This document shows, one piece after another, positions 10,001 through 18,682 of a stretch of 42,948 nt of DNA. This DNA is from Symploca sp. SIO2C1 (GTDB lineage Bacteria; Cyanobacteriota; Cyanobacteriia; Cyanobacteriales; Coleofasciculaceae), in the NCBI GenBank assembly GCA_010692635.1, contig JAAHGL010000050.1, forward strand, positions 1-42,948, written 5' to 3'. Within the stretch, counting starts at the first letter, position 1. Every line of letters starts with the position of its first letter. The notes below the pieces were generated by a model that was not told the DNA's origin, did no database searches, and saw only the letters and a program-made list of their open reading frames with translations. Position numbers and translations under genes: made by a program.

Positions 10001-10168
10001 ACTTCCCGTGCAGTAGCCCAGGTAATGCAATCTGTGGAGTTGGCTGCTCAAGAAACCTCCCAGGATGCCCTGAGAGTGTCTGGCTCGCTACAAAATCTTG
10101 TAGGAGTCGCACGAGATCTACTATCTTCTGTTGAACGCTTTCGTGTTGAATCCAATGAGGGTAAGTAG
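7040..10168 (+). CDS. pilJ: Methyl-accepting protein PilJ, TPR/acidic N-terminus
   Basis: ATG 7040 is preferred over ATG 7019 because it follows a strong AGGAGG-rich ribosome site (7029-7036). The N-terminal ~95 residues resemble TPR helices ([23 protein letters not shown]). A very acidic, probably disordered region follows to about residue 560. Two hydrophobic segments come next (around [20 protein letters not shown] and [19 protein letters not shown]), then HAMP-like segments and the MCP signalling hairpin, whose tip reads [20 protein letters not shown]. With no periplasmic sensor domain between the membrane segments, sensing is probably cytoplasmic or through partners. It matches Synechocystis PilJ (slr1044). 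No CheA gene follows. Confidence 0.88.
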   Translation: MALSTNYAQEYKEAEMAYMQGNYQKAATVIDRLIEDFPDDPSTLLLRGHIYCYGLQQYDVAREQYESVKELTDEADFVNYANDGLEHANQATNGSETADLIESSEDFDISSEDFDINELELGETDGVSLSESSPAVLNSKEATTNSIELDEAPTSEILQELDTDDDLGDFDLASLDLDEVQSDDWALGSSAESFDAESSDENPFGTSQTDYSLTEPTPGAANEDPFAFAVGEEEGEDFGGLEDESHELELDGDAFSSAELYEQAEEFSHNNNDYPDVTAATFVMPLGGGFEQAQTYEDSSEQFEDSSEELSEAQSLFDTQLSDEEGEESVYSDNPMSEEYNSTYPVVEEQTFLMDSEEQVSESKFSTINQPEVGDRDDLEYLSKGNAQFNDSFEQSNYIQDEQTFSEEDRAFDSTYDQNGFNSQDSFEFESFDEAYGQAAFDMDEVTESAGGTLSGIEAPQSSRDGFLDEFDVFDDDLGSIPDFSLGDREDISIGNTTSSGFDYHSTGGMISEITGGIGLSDKSDSTRRAEEEMFNFGTTAEQIPVFNQTKDSEQEVIPSTEQGLLAPFENASLQQKQWMTAGAAGIVSAVVVALASFVSASIAGDNKPVVSHLRNTGWAMTGAAGLASFGTALALGRITTKQIQSATADLQTQFDAVCQGNLNAHATVYSEDEFGQLAAGFNQMARVILTTTSEAQRKAEEQEQAKEDLQRQVIRLLDDVEGAARGDLTVQAEVTADVLGAVADSFNLTIQNLREIVQQVKRAAQDVTRGSTDSESFARSLSSDALRQAEELAVTLNSVQVMTDSIQRVAEAAREAEEVARSASATALKGGEAVERTVAGILQIRETVAESTRKVKRLAESSQEISKIVAVISTIASRTNLLALNASIEAARAGEAGRGFAIVADEVRQLADRSAKALKDIEAIVLQIQSETGSVMTAMEEGTQQVIDGTKRAEQAKRALEDIIQVSNRIDALVRSITADTVEQTETSRAVAQVMQSVELAAQETSQDALRVSGSLQNLVGVARDLLSSVERFRVESNEGK

Positions 10169-10203
10169 AGTGGCTATCAACTTAAAGTGGGAAAAAAAAG
10201 TCT

Positions 10204-10231
10204 GTACGGGCGAATTGCCATTCGCCCGTAC
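10204..10231. repeat. 11-bp stem hairpin after pilJ
   Basis: GTACGGGCGAA and TTCGCCCGTAC form a perfect 11-bp stem (10204-10214, 10221-10231) around a 6-base loop. It lies 35 bp after the pilJ stop. It resembles a dispersed cyanobacterial palindromic repeat and could slow transcription into the permease gene. No T-run follows it, so it is not a classical terminator. Confidence 0.65.
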
Positions 10232-10294
10232 TAGATGTTAGGTATTTAGTTATTTATTATTTGTTGGCAAGATAATAAACAACAACCAATAAAA

Positions 10295-11083
10295 ATGAGT
10301 AAAACTGCTACTAGTTCTGGCTTTGGTTTGTGGGCTGAGCGCCTGCTAGCAGCGATTTTCTTGGCTGGTCAAGTGATTCTCCATATCCTGAGGGGAAAAA
10401 TTCATAAGGGCAACACCCTTAACCAAATGGCAATGGCTGGTCCAGAATCACTGATGATTGCCATGCTCACTGCTGCTGTGATCGGTATGGTATTTACTAT
10501 TCAGGTAGCACGAGAGTTTATCAACTTTGGTGCCGCTAACCTGGTAGGAGGGGTTTTGTCTTTGGCCTTGACTCGTGAACTCTCACCAGTTCTGACTGCG
10601 GTGGTTTTAGCAGGAAGGGTAGGCTCCGCATTTGCTGCCGAAATTGGTACCATGCGGGTAACAGAGCAAATTGACGCTCTTTATATGCTCAAAACTGACC
10701 CCATTGATTACCTTGTAATTCCTCGTGTCATTGCTTGCTGTCTGATGCTGCCAGTGTTGACGATTCTTTCGATTATTTTCGGCATGGCTGGAGGGATGTT
10801 CATTGCCACTGGTACCTACGGTATTTCCCAATCTGAGTTTCTTGATTCAGCTCGTCAACTTCTGGGTATCTGGGACTTGTGCTCCGCTGCGATTAAAGCT
10901 CTTTGTTTTGGGGGGTTGATTGCTGTAATTGGTTGTAGTTGGGGTTTAACCACTACTGGTGGAGCCAAAGGCGTTGGGCAATCTACAACTACTGCTGTCG
11001 TCACCGCTTTGCTAGCAATATTTATTTCTAACTTTTTCCTATCCTGGGCAATGTTTCAAGGAACTGGTACTTCATTATTGTAA
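10295..11083 (+). CDS. MlaE-family ABC lipid transporter permease
   Basis: This 262-residue hydrophobic protein of the MlaE/TGD1 (Ycf63) family forms the membrane part of ABC systems that move phospholipids between envelope membranes, together with an MCE protein and an ATPase. Family features seen are GKIHKGNTLNQM..AGPES, the conserved ALTRELSPVLTAVVLAGRVGSAFAAEIGTMRVTEQIDAL block, and five to six predicted spans. The ATPase and MCE partners are not in the window. Its position just after pilJ matches slr1044-slr1045 of Synechocystis, so the linkage seems old even though the functions differ. Confidence 0.87.
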   Translation: MSKTATSSGFGLWAERLLAAIFLAGQVILHILRGKIHKGNTLNQMAMAGPESLMIAMLTAAVIGMVFTIQVAREFINFGAANLVGGVLSLALTRELSPVLTAVVLAGRVGSAFAAEIGTMRVTEQIDALYMLKTDPIDYLVIPRVIACCLMLPVLTILSIIFGMAGGMFIATGTYGISQSEFLDSARQLLGIWDLCSAAIKALCFGGLIAVIGCSWGLTTTGGAKGVGQSTTTAVVTALLAIFISNFFLSWAMFQGTGTSLL

Positions 11084-11096
11084 TCTTCAGTATAAG

Positions 11097-11324
11097 TAGG
11101 GTTTGCTGAATAAGTGTGGAAGCTATGCCAGAGAAGGCTTTCAATCATTTTGCAAGCCAAATAAGTGCAAGGAAATTATACCTTTTGGCTCAAAAAGCTT
11201 GCACAATTGAACAAATCTGGGAGCTAATCGAGGGGTAATTCACTCATTACTCATCACTCATTACTCATTACTCATTACTCATTACTTCAAAACCCGAATC
11301 AATCGACTTTTTCAGCAAACCCTA
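11097..11324. mobile_element. 228-bp MITE with 19-bp terminal repeats
   Basis: The left end TAGGGTTTGCTGAATAAGT (11097-11115) is matched by its inverse at 11306-11324 with one difference. There is no transposase inside. The interior carries a heptamer array (11242-11286). The left end recurs alone at 41442-41460. No clear target duplication is seen. The element fills most of the convergent gap between the permease and the efflux adaptor. Confidence 0.75.
11242..11286. repeat. Heptamer tandem repeat ACTCATT
   Basis: Six 7-bp units, five ACTCATT and one ACTCATC, plus a partial unit lie inside the MITE. This is a typical cyanobacterial STRR array, without the spacers of a CRISPR. Confidence 0.9.
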
Positions 11325-11433
11325 AGTAGTACCTACCAGGCGATCGCGTTTTTCCGGTTCGTGATTTGCCTACGGCAGTGTGCCAAAGCAATTGTATATT
11401 CATGTCTTGCTTTTGTTCCTGGAGCTTGACCCA

Positions 11434-13005
11434 TCATTTAATAATTTCCACAACATCCACTGGTGCACCATCAACAAGGCGATTTTTACCATCGGTAACC
11501 AGTAATTCCCCAGGTTTCACCCCCCGCAGAATCTCTCGCCTGGAAATTCCTTCAATCCCTAATTCCACCTGGCGCTGTTCCACAACTTTCTTGCCGTTTT
11601 CTTCTTTGATGACAAAAACATGAGGAATTTGATCGCGGAAGACAAAGGCATTGAAGGGAGCCACTGTTGCGTCGTTTTTTTCTTCGACAGCAATCCAGGC
11701 ATAAATTTTAGAACCATCCTGTAGATTTGCTGCTCCTTGTATAATTTGCACTTTGACTTCAACAGAGCGTTCACCAGGAGAGACGGAAGGACTTACAGAT
11801 TCAACTCTTCCCCTAGCAGCAGCGAGTCTCATCAGATCATCACTCGTAACCTTCCCAGAAGAGGCTTTACTCTGATCCTGATCTAAAATAACGAAGGCTC
11901 GTTGTCCTGGTTTAACGTTAGCTCCTTGAAAGGCAGGGAATTGGGCATACGCTTCAAAACTACTGGGGTCAATGACGATGATTGGGATTGTCTTAGGAAT
12001 AGAATTATCATCATTCGGTTGTACCCTTTGGGGCGTCCAATATATCCCCTCTTTAATATTAAGGTGGGCCACTTGACTGTTGAACGGTGCTTTGATTTCA
12101 GTATCTTCTCGGTCAATTTTGGTCTTTCCTAGTTGAGCAATAGCTGAGCTAACCCCAGATTGAGACGCCTGAACCTGAGCATCAGCAGAGGTGACTCCTT
12201 CTTGAGCAGAGTTTACTGCTGCTTCTGCTGCAGCGATAGCAGTTTGGGTATTTTTGAAGTCAGTTTCCTTAACTTCTACTTCCCGCCCTTGAATTGCCCC
12301 TTCCTGATAAAGTTCCTGATAGCGTTTTAGATCAGTGGCTGCAAACTCACTATTTGTCTGAGCCTGTTTAAGTTCAGCTTCTGCTTGTATAAGTTGATTT
12401 TGAGCCTGTTTGAGATTAGCTTTTGCCGTTTCTACCTGTTGTTGAGCCTCAAACACCGCTGCTTTTGCCACATTCAAGTCTTGGTTAGATTTACGCTGGT
12501 CTACTTTTGCCAATAGCTCACCAGCTCGCACATAATCCCCTTCCTCTAGATCACGTCCATTAATATCTTTGACATAGGTGACTGTTCCTGCAACATCAAA
12601 GGTCAAATGCTTGAAGCGAGAGGCTCTCACTTCACCGTTAGGACTAAAAACCCATTCTTGAATCGGTTGTGTCTTTACCGGCACGACTTTTACAGGTAAT
12701 TGAGCTTCTAGAGCTACAGTTTCAGTTTGTTCTGAGCTGGATCTATTCTGGATAACGGTGAAAGCTCTGAAACCAAGTAGAGCTCCAATCACTGTAATTA
12801 CGAGGAAAAGGGAAAAAGTCCACCGATTTTTTTTAGCGATGGGAGTCCAAGGCACATCGGGCCACAAAGGTCTTTTTTCATCAACCTTCTCAGATGATTC
12901 AGATACTATTTCCTCTGGCTGAGCTGCTATTTCCTCTTCTGAATGTTCTGCTAATGCCTGAGGCTGTTGTACATCACTTGGCGATTGAGTATCTTCAGTT
13001 TTCAT
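11434..13005 (-). CDS. RND/HlyD-type efflux periplasmic adaptor
   Basis: This 523-residue membrane-fusion protein has a cytoplasmic acidic/proline N-terminus (1-60) and one membrane span (about 62-80, TFSLFLVITVIGALLGF). A lipoyl/barrel-sandwich half follows (GTVTYVKDINGRDLEEGDYVRAGELLAKVD), then a long Ala/Gln-rich coiled-coil hairpin (about 165-290), the second lipoyl half (IKAPFNSQVAHLNIKEGIY), and beta-barrel and membrane-proximal domains. Such adaptors link an inner-membrane pump to an outer-membrane channel. No pump gene is adjacent in the window, so its partner is unknown. The N-terminal cytoplasmic extension is longer than in typical MexA-like adaptors. Confidence 0.85.
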   Translation of the reverse strand: MKTEDTQSPSDVQQPQALAEHSEEEIAAQPEEIVSESSEKVDEKRPLWPDVPWTPIAKKNRWTFSLFLVITVIGALLGFRAFTVIQNRSSSEQTETVALEAQLPVKVVPVKTQPIQEWVFSPNGEVRASRFKHLTFDVAGTVTYVKDINGRDLEEGDYVRAGELLAKVDQRKSNQDLNVAKAAVFEAQQQVETAKANLKQAQNQLIQAEAELKQAQTNSEFAATDLKRYQELYQEGAIQGREVEVKETDFKNTQTAIAAAEAAVNSAQEGVTSADAQVQASQSGVSSAIAQLGKTKIDREDTEIKAPFNSQVAHLNIKEGIYWTPQRVQPNDDNSIPKTIPIIVIDPSSFEAYAQFPAFQGANVKPGQRAFVILDQDQSKASSGKVTSDDLMRLAAARGRVESVSPSVSPGERSVEVKVQIIQGAANLQDGSKIYAWIAVEEKNDATVAPFNAFVFRDQIPHVFVIKEENGKKVVEQRQVELGIEGISRREILRGVKPGELLVTDGKNRLVDGAPVDVVEIIK

Positions 13006-13158
13006 GGAAAATTCCCTTCTGGATAGATATCCTATTACTCTTGGAAGGAAAAGCAGCTAGCAAAAGCTTCCCAACCAGTGTGACAGTAACCTATTTATTT
13101 TAAGTCAAGAAATTTTGCTGAGCAAGATAATATTTTTTATACTGACGGTACTTGACCA

Positions 13159-13974
13159 ATGACCAACTTGGCTATGGAACTAGCAATTATCAAAATTGGT
13201 GGCTCTTTAATTACCAATAAAGCTAAACCCTTTACCTTGAATGATAAAAATTTGCAGGTTATTGTTAATGAGATAGCCATAATAAAAAAAAATATCCCTA
13301 ATTTGAGGCTGATTTTAATCAACGGTAATGGTTCTTTTGGACACAATACTGCTCATCAATTTGGTACTCATCATGGTTTTCAAGATGAACAAGGTAGGTT
13401 GGGTTTTTGTTACCTGCAAAAAGATACCGCACAATTGAATCGAATTTTAGTCAATCAGCTTATCGAACATGATGTTTCTGCTATCAGCTTTGCTCCCGGT
13501 AATTTGTTTTGGGCAGAAAATCAGCAATATTTTCACCAAGATTTACCTATTTTAGAAAATTATTTGGCAAGGAATTTTGTGCCAGTTTTATATGGGGAAG
13601 CAATTCTAGACCTAAAATTGAATTGTACTACAATTTCTTCTGATGTAATTTTATATCTACTGGCAAGATATTTCGCTCATCACCAGAAATTCAAAATTAA
13701 CAAAATCATAAATGCTGGTAATTATCCTGGAGTTTTAGATGATCAACAACAAATTATCCCTAAAATTGATTATCACAATTTTACTGAAATAAAGAAATAT
13801 TTTTATAAATCTCAACAAACTGATATCTCTGGAGAAATGGAAACTAAGGTTAGGGAGTTGTTAAAAATAGCGAAATTAAATTTACAAACTATTATTATCG
13901 ATGGTTCAAAAACTGGAAATTTACAAAAGGTTTTGAGTAATCAAGAATTTGTGGGTACAGTAGTTGCAAAATGA
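13159..13974 (+). CDS. Isopentenyl phosphate kinase-like protein
   Basis: This 271-residue amino-acid-kinase fold protein has IIKIGGSLITNK at the N-terminus and GNGSFGHNTAHQFG, which keeps the His that contacts substrate phosphate in archaeal isopentenyl phosphate kinases. FVPVLYGEAILD, a degenerate INAGNYPGVL segment and the C-terminal DISGEMETKVRELL block also align with the archaeal family. The predicted reaction is ATP-dependent conversion of isopentenyl phosphate to isopentenyl diphosphate. The first His of the usual HGGG is Asn here (NGNGS). The gene is visibly richer in A and T than its neighbours, which hints at transfer. A second ATG at 13174 is an equally possible start. Other phosphate-kinase activities are possible. 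Confidence 0.7.
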   Translation: MTNLAMELAIIKIGGSLITNKAKPFTLNDKNLQVIVNEIAIIKKNIPNLRLILINGNGSFGHNTAHQFGTHHGFQDEQGRLGFCYLQKDTAQLNRILVNQLIEHDVSAISFAPGNLFWAENQQYFHQDLPILENYLARNFVPVLYGEAILDLKLNCTTISSDVILYLLARYFAHHQKFKINKIINAGNYPGVLDDQQQIIPKIDYHNFTEIKKYFYKSQQTDISGEMETKVRELLKIAKLNLQTIIIDGSKTGNLQKVLSNQEFVGTVVAK

Positions 13975-13998
13975 CAAAGTCTTTGTTATTTACTAAAA

Positions 13999-14018
13999 GG
14001 GCGCACTGCAGTGCGTCC
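13999..14018. terminator. GC-rich hairpin between convergent genes
   Basis: GGGCGCAC and GTGCGTCC pair (one G-T pair) around a TGCA core, in the gap between the kinase-like gene and the convergent glycosyltransferase. It could act as a terminator in either direction or be a dispersed palindrome. No strong T-run is present. Confidence 0.45.
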
Positions 14019-14107
14019 GTACGCCAAATTTAATGCAACTCTCTTGAAATTGAATTAGATAGGTTGTTATATCCAAAGCAGATGAGCAGTATACTCCCTA
14101 ACACTTA

Positions 14108-15049
14108 TCACTCATAATCCTGGCGACGCAAGCGCAGCTGAATTTCTTCTAGTAGCCTACGATTGGCAGCCATTAAATCAGCAACTAAACCAAACATCCA
14201 CAACTGAAAACCAATCAGAATCAAGATAGCGGTAAGAATTAGGCTGGGAATCCTGGTTCTATCTGTACCCAGCAAAAAATAAACTAACCAACGACAGCCC
14301 AGCAAAAATCCGAAACTAAAGGGTATACTACCCAGAATGAGGAAAAAGCGCAGGGGTTTGTAAAGCATGAAGATCCGCAGGATAGTAAAAAGCGATCGCA
14401 TCACGTAGGACGTGGGACTCTTCACTAAGCGAGAAGCGCGTAAAACCTGGTTGGTTCTAATGGGAACCGAAGTAATTGCCATCCCCTTTTGTCCTGCTTG
14501 GATAATCGTTTCCAAGGTATAGGTATAACTATTGAAAACATTAATCTGCATCGCCGCCTCACGACTGAAGGCACGAAAGCCACTGGGAGCATCTGGAATA
14601 TGGGTATTACTAGCAAGGCGCACTACCCAGCTACCTAGTTTTTGTAGTAGCTTTTTAGATAAAGAAAAATGGCGAATTTCCCAGATAGGTCTAGCACCAA
14701 CGACAATTGCCGCTTGTCCCACTAGAATTGGCTGTATTAGCTGAGGAATGTCCTCAGCACAGTATTGATTATCAGCATCCGTATTGACAATGATATCAGC
14801 ACCCGCTTTGAGAGCAGCTTCTATCCCCGCCATAAAGGCTTTGGCAAGACCCTGGTTGGTGGAAAAACGAATGATGTGATCCACTCCATAGGTTTTAGCC
14901 ACCTCAAAAGTGCAATCGCGACTACCATCATCGATGACTAACCACTCAACCACATCAATACCTGGCAACTGGCGAGGTAAGGCATCCAAGGTTATCCCTA
15001 GAGTACGTTCTTCGTTGTAACAAGGAATTTGAATAATTAGTTTAGTCAT
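14108..15049 (-). CDS. Family 2 glycosyltransferase (membrane-anchored)
   Basis: This 313-residue GT-A enzyme of the DPM1/DPG-like GT2 group carries IPCYNEERTLGITLDALP at the N-terminus, VIDDGSRDCT, and VNTDADNQY as the metal-binding DXD region. Two hydrophobic segments at the C-terminus (about 235-260 and 268-295) should anchor it in the membrane with the catalytic domain in the cytoplasm. Such enzymes usually transfer sugar from a nucleotide donor to polyprenyl phosphate or a lipid. The specific substrate cannot be read from sequence. It is divergent from menD. Confidence 0.85.
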   Translation of the reverse strand: MTKLIIQIPCYNEERTLGITLDALPRQLPGIDVVEWLVIDDGSRDCTFEVAKTYGVDHIIRFSTNQGLAKAFMAGIEAALKAGADIIVNTDADNQYCAEDIPQLIQPILVGQAAIVVGARPIWEIRHFSLSKKLLQKLGSWVVRLASNTHIPDAPSGFRAFSREAAMQINVFNSYTYTLETIIQAGQKGMAITSVPIRTNQVLRASRLVKSPTSYVMRSLFTILRIFMLYKPLRFFLILGSIPFSFGFLLGCRWLVYFLLGTDRTRIPSLILTAILILIGFQLWMFGLVADLMAANRRLLEEIQLRLRRQDYE

Positions 15050-15065
15050 CCTTGGCTGGAGTTTC

Positions 15066-15097
15066 GTTATTTGTTATTTGTACCGCTAACAAATAAC
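15066..15097. promoter_or_regulatory. Perfect 11-bp inverted repeat between divergent starts
   Basis: GTTATTTGTTA (15066-15076) and TAACAAATAAC (15087-15097) flank a 10-base loop. They sit centrally in the 73-bp gap between the glycosyltransferase and menD start codons. It may be an operator for both promoters or a dispersed repeat; similar GTTATTTGTTA-like arms occur around 37343-37402. Confidence 0.5.
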
Positions 15098-15122
15098 CAA
15101 CAACAAAATTTAAAATGGTAAA

Positions 15123-16991
15123 ATGCCAATTGATTTCCGCAACACTAATACTATCTGGGGTTCCATCTTAGTGGAAACCCTCAACCGTCTGGGATTAACT
15201 ACAGCGATCATCTGTCCGGGATCTCGCTCAACCCCTTTAGCCGTAGCCTTTGCCCGATGTTCTCAGGCAAACCAAGGAAAACAGATAGAAGTGATTCCAG
15301 TTCTAGATGAACGCTCAGCAGCCTTTTTTGCTTTGGGAATTGCTCGCAAATCTGGAACTCCAGTGGTTCTTGCTTGCACCTCTGGAACTGCTGCTGCCAA
15401 TTTCTACCCAGCGATAATTGAAGCCAAGGAAAGTCGAGTTCCTCTGTTAGTTTTGACCGCTGACCGTCCTCCGGAACTGTGGCATTGTCATGCAGGACAA
15501 ACCATTGACCAAATAAAATTATACGGTAACTACCCCAATTGGCAAGTATCTTTAGCAGCGCCTTCGGTGGAAATTGGGATGCTGAGATATCTACGACAAA
15601 CAGTTATTCATGCTTGGGAACGGACGCTTTTTCCGGTTCCGGGTTCAGTACATCTTAATCTTCCCTTCCGGGAACCCCTTGCTCCTCTGCCACAAATTGA
15701 TACAGATATTCTTCCCTCTCCCTTTGAACTAGAAGATTTCTTTGCTGCTATTTCCCCATCTCCCCATCTTCCCATCTCCCCATCTCCCCATCTCCCCCTC
15801 TCCCTTTACCAAAAATGGCAACAAGAGCAACAAGGTATTATCATCGCTGGTTCTGCTCAACCCCAAAACCCCAAATCCTATTGTGAAGCGATCGCACAAT
15901 TATCACAAACTTTAGGATGGCCGATATTAGCGGAGGGACTATCTCCAGTCAGAAACTACGCTCAACTTAACCCCTATCTGATTTCCACCTACGATCTCAT
16001 CCTGCGTAACGAGCAACTAGCACAACAATTGAAACCAGCAATGGTGATTCAAATTGGTGAGTTACCAATTAGTAACAAACTCCGTACCTGGTTGAATGAT
16101 AGCCAACCCCAGCGTTGGGTAATTGACTCGAGCGATCAAAATCTCGACCCCCTCCACGGTCAAACTACTCACTTGCGGATAGACTGGTCAGTAGTTAGTA
16201 GTCAGTGGTTCGTTGCTACTCACCAACCACACCAGGCAACAGAAGATCTACCTCTATCTCCCTATTTTCCAACCTACAGCACTTCCCAAAAACAAAACAA
16301 CAAGAGTAAGAAGGGTAAACGGCAAACAGAATATCTACAAAAGTGGTGTGAGGCTGAAGCCAAGGTGAGATTAGCAGTTGACCAAAAGATGAGTACCGTC
16401 AGCCACTTATTTGAAGGCAAAGCTGCCTGGTTACTTTCCCAAAGCTTGCCATCACAAACACCCCTATTTATTGCCAACAGTATGCCAGTAAGGGACGTCG
16501 AGTTTTTTTGGTCTCCTGGTAATACTGGTGTTCGTCCTTTCTTCAATCGAGGTGCTAATGGTATTGATGGGACTTTATCTACAGCTTTGGGTATTGCTCA
16601 TCAGAATCAGAGTAGTGTGATGCTTACTGGAGACTTGGCCTTGTTACACGATACCAATGGCTTCTTATTAAAAAGTAAGTTTGTCGGTCATCTAACTATT
16701 GTGCTCATCAACAATAATGGGGGCGGTATCTTTGAGATGTTACCCATCTCCCAGTTTGATCCACCTTTTGAAGAATTCTTTGCGACACCCCAAGCCGTCA
16801 ACTTTGCTCAGTTGTGTTGTACCTATGGTGTGGAACACCAACTGATTCAATCTTGGGAGGAGCTAAAGCAGTTGTTAAACCCACTTCCAACTAAAGGTAT
16901 CCGGGTTTTGGAGTTACGCACCAATCGCAAAGCAGATGCGAGATGGCGTCAAGAACATCTAGGAAAATTTGCGGTGGGTATGGGAAACTGA
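15123..16991 (+). CDS. menD: MenD, SEPHCHC synthase
   Basis: MenD is thiamine-diphosphate-dependent 2-succinyl-5-enolpyruvyl-6-hydroxy-3-cyclohexene-1-carboxylate synthase. It joins isochorismate and 2-oxoglutarate on the way to phylloquinone, the photosystem I quinone. Signatures seen are ICPGSRSTPLAVAFA, DERSAAFFALGIARKSGTPV and CTSGTAAANFYPAIIEA near the N-terminus, and the ThDP/Mg site in GDLALLHDTNGFL..NNNGGGIF near the C-terminus. At 622 residues it is slightly long for the family, partly because of an octamer repeat encoding a Ser/Pro/His segment between the first two domains. No other men genes are nearby. Confidence 0.95.
   Translation: MPIDFRNTNTIWGSILVETLNRLGLTTAIICPGSRSTPLAVAFARCSQANQGKQIEVIPVLDERSAAFFALGIARKSGTPVVLACTSGTAAANFYPAIIEAKESRVPLLVLTADRPPELWHCHAGQTIDQIKLYGNYPNWQVSLAAPSVEIGMLRYLRQTVIHAWERTLFPVPGSVHLNLPFREPLAPLPQIDTDILPSPFELEDFFAAISPSPHLPISPSPHLPLSLYQKWQQEQQGIIIAGSAQPQNPKSYCEAIAQLSQTLGWPILAEGLSPVRNYAQLNPYLISTYDLILRNEQLAQQLKPAMVIQIGELPISNKLRTWLNDSQPQRWVIDSSDQNLDPLHGQTTHLRIDWSVVSSQWFVATHQPHQATEDLPLSPYFPTYSTSQKQNNKSKKGKRQTEYLQKWCEAEAKVRLAVDQKMSTVSHLFEGKAAWLLSQSLPSQTPLFIANSMPVRDVEFFWSPGNTGVRPFFNRGANGIDGTLSTALGIAHQNQSSVMLTGDLALLHDTNGFLLKSKFVGHLTIVLINNNGGGIFEMLPISQFDPPFEEFFATPQAVNFAQLCCTYGVEHQLIQSWEELKQLLNPLPTKGIRVLELRTNRKADARWRQEHLGKFAVGMGN
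15752..15803 (+). repeat. Octamer array TCCCCATC inside menD
   Basis: About six 8-bp units (TCCCCATC with variants) run within the coding region and encode the repeating tract SPSPHLPISPSPHLP. It lies in the linker after the N-terminal domain. Eight is not a multiple of three, so gain or loss of one unit would shift the frame. Confidence 0.85.
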
Positions 16992-17419
16992 GTTCTTGAT
17001 TGACATGCTAACTAAACCAAGGAGAGTTGCCTTTCCCTTGCAAAAATGCTAATAAATTGAACCATAATTTAAGCTTTTGCAGCTTTATATACAGTTTTAG
17101 TTAATTTTCGCTATATTATATATTTGACTCAGTTATTCAAATATAATCACCTTCAACATTCAGCTTAGTTTACCCGAATGGGTTGTAACAGTTATTCTAG
17201 AGATAATCCCCCCGTGATTATCCGGTTTGAGAGACAGACTCAGAGATTCTACTCCTAGAAATGCTTAAAAATTATTTACACTAGTTACTAAGCTTTATTT
17301 TTGCATAAATGTTCAAGGTAAAGGTGAAGATTAATATAGATGCCCAGCAAACATTAATGTTTGTCTGGTTTCTGCTTTCAGTCCATATCCTGTGTTTATG
17401 ATGTGGGGGTGCTACTACA
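16992..17419. promoter_or_regulatory. 428-bp leader with two short palindromes
   Basis: No gene is seen in this AT-rich gap. It holds a hairpin with GATAATC/GATTATC arms (17202-17208, 17216-17222) and a perfect 16-bp palindrome CAAACATTAATGTTTG (17348-17363) about 57 bp before the next start codon. The latter is a plausible operator. A TATATTATATAT stretch near 17111-17123 could hold a promoter. Confidence 0.45.
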
Positions 17420-18643
17420 ATGGATTCTTGGTTGCAATACTATAATCGACAAACCACGTTACAAGAACAGGTGTTATACGCTCATTTTGGGGCTCGCGTC
17501 CAGGTTGAGTCCCCTAAGATCTTGATAGATCACTTTCGTCAGCTGTTCATTGAAGGGATTGGATACTCTAATGCTCAAGTTTGGGTTGCTTTAGAGAAAA
17601 TTGTCTTTTCGGATTTTGCTGAGAGGGAATTTAAGTTCATTCTCAATCGCAGCTGCTATATCCTGATTAACCAATGGCTGAATCAACCTAAACTCCAAGG
17701 TGCTATTCCTCGATTGATAGGACTGTTTGAATCTGCTCCAACTACACCAGCTCGTGCTCGGACAACCCAGCGTCTGCGAGATTTGGTAGCCGGTTTCACC
17801 CAATCTGAGCAATATCGAGCACTACGACAACTAGCTCAAGTTCTTAGTCAGAAGAGTGAGGAAAAAAACAGCCCAGAAGCCAAGCCTTTAGTAACTTTAA
17901 TTCCTAGATATCCCTGTCTATATGAACATTGCCTGCTAACCAATGACAGTACTGATGAGCAGCGGCAACAAGTCCGGTTAATGCGAGACAAGGCACAAGG
18001 GAAATTTGAAGTTAATTTGTCTAAGTATATTACCTATCAACAGTTGCCGAGACATTCCCAGTCTGGGAAAAATCCCACATTGTTGAGTAATGAGCAACTG
18101 AATTTTGCCATCAAACAGTTTACAGGTAAAGTGGATGGCTCCAACACCTATCGGGACTTAGCAGAACAGTTCCGTACTTACAGCCGCTGGACTCCCTCTT
18201 ACCGGACTTTTAAAAAGGAATTCTACGAATACCTAACTGCCTCAATTGACATAAAGTATAGCAGTGGTCAGTTTAGTCAACGGTTATATCAACAACTGCA
18301 AAATACTTTACCTCAGAATGATAGCCAAAAACTCAGTGATGTGCTGTTGCTGGGGACTTGTAGAAAATTATTGAATTTTCTGGTGGTGGAAAGTCCCCAA
18401 CAACCAACCCACTACATTTTTGGCGATCTCACCAGTAACTTGGGAATTACTCCCACTGTCGGTGTACTGTTGAAGATAGTATTGCTCTGTAACCAAGTCA
18501 AGTCTTACCTAGAACAGCGATTTGCCATTCTGTTCAACCACTATGAAGGTTGCGCTAAGGACAAGGTCTATTGGCTGGTTGAGTCCCTGGAAAATTTAAA
18601 TGTAGCCTTCAGCACTAACCTTGGTTCAGTACATGTGTTCTAG
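17420..18643 (+). CDS. Conserved cyanobacterial protein of unknown function
   Basis: This soluble protein of 407 residues has no signal peptide or membrane span. It is mostly helical, with many Gln and Arg residues. A helical first half (1-145) is followed by a variable linker rich in Glu and Lys (about 150-160). Then comes a motif with cysteines (RYPCLYEHCL), a basic stretch (QQVRLMRDKAQGKF), and a second helical half with YRDLAEQFRTYSRW and DVLLLGTCRKLLNFLVVE. The overall look is familiar from cyanobacterial genomes, but I cannot assign a domain or role. GGGGGTG lies before the ATG. It stands alone, with a long leader upstream and a large palindromic repeat downstream. Confidence 0.75.
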   Translation: MDSWLQYYNRQTTLQEQVLYAHFGARVQVESPKILIDHFRQLFIEGIGYSNAQVWVALEKIVFSDFAEREFKFILNRSCYILINQWLNQPKLQGAIPRLIGLFESAPTTPARARTTQRLRDLVAGFTQSEQYRALRQLAQVLSQKSEEKNSPEAKPLVTLIPRYPCLYEHCLLTNDSTDEQRQQVRLMRDKAQGKFEVNLSKYITYQQLPRHSQSGKNPTLLSNEQLNFAIKQFTGKVDGSNTYRDLAEQFRTYSRWTPSYRTFKKEFYEYLTASIDIKYSSGQFSQRLYQQLQNTLPQNDSQKLSDVLLLGTCRKLLNFLVVESPQQPTHYIFGDLTSNLGITPTVGVLLKIVLLCNQVKSYLEQRFAILFNHYEGCAKDKVYWLVESLENLNVAFSTNLGSVHVF

Positions 18644-18682
18644 GTGTAAGTAGAGCATCTATTCTAAAACTGTGGGTATGAG

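Noticed and set aside
11242-11286. Possible CRISPR array
   Set aside because: The units are contiguous 7-mers without spacers. The same applies to the other heptamer and octamer arrays, and no cas genes are present.
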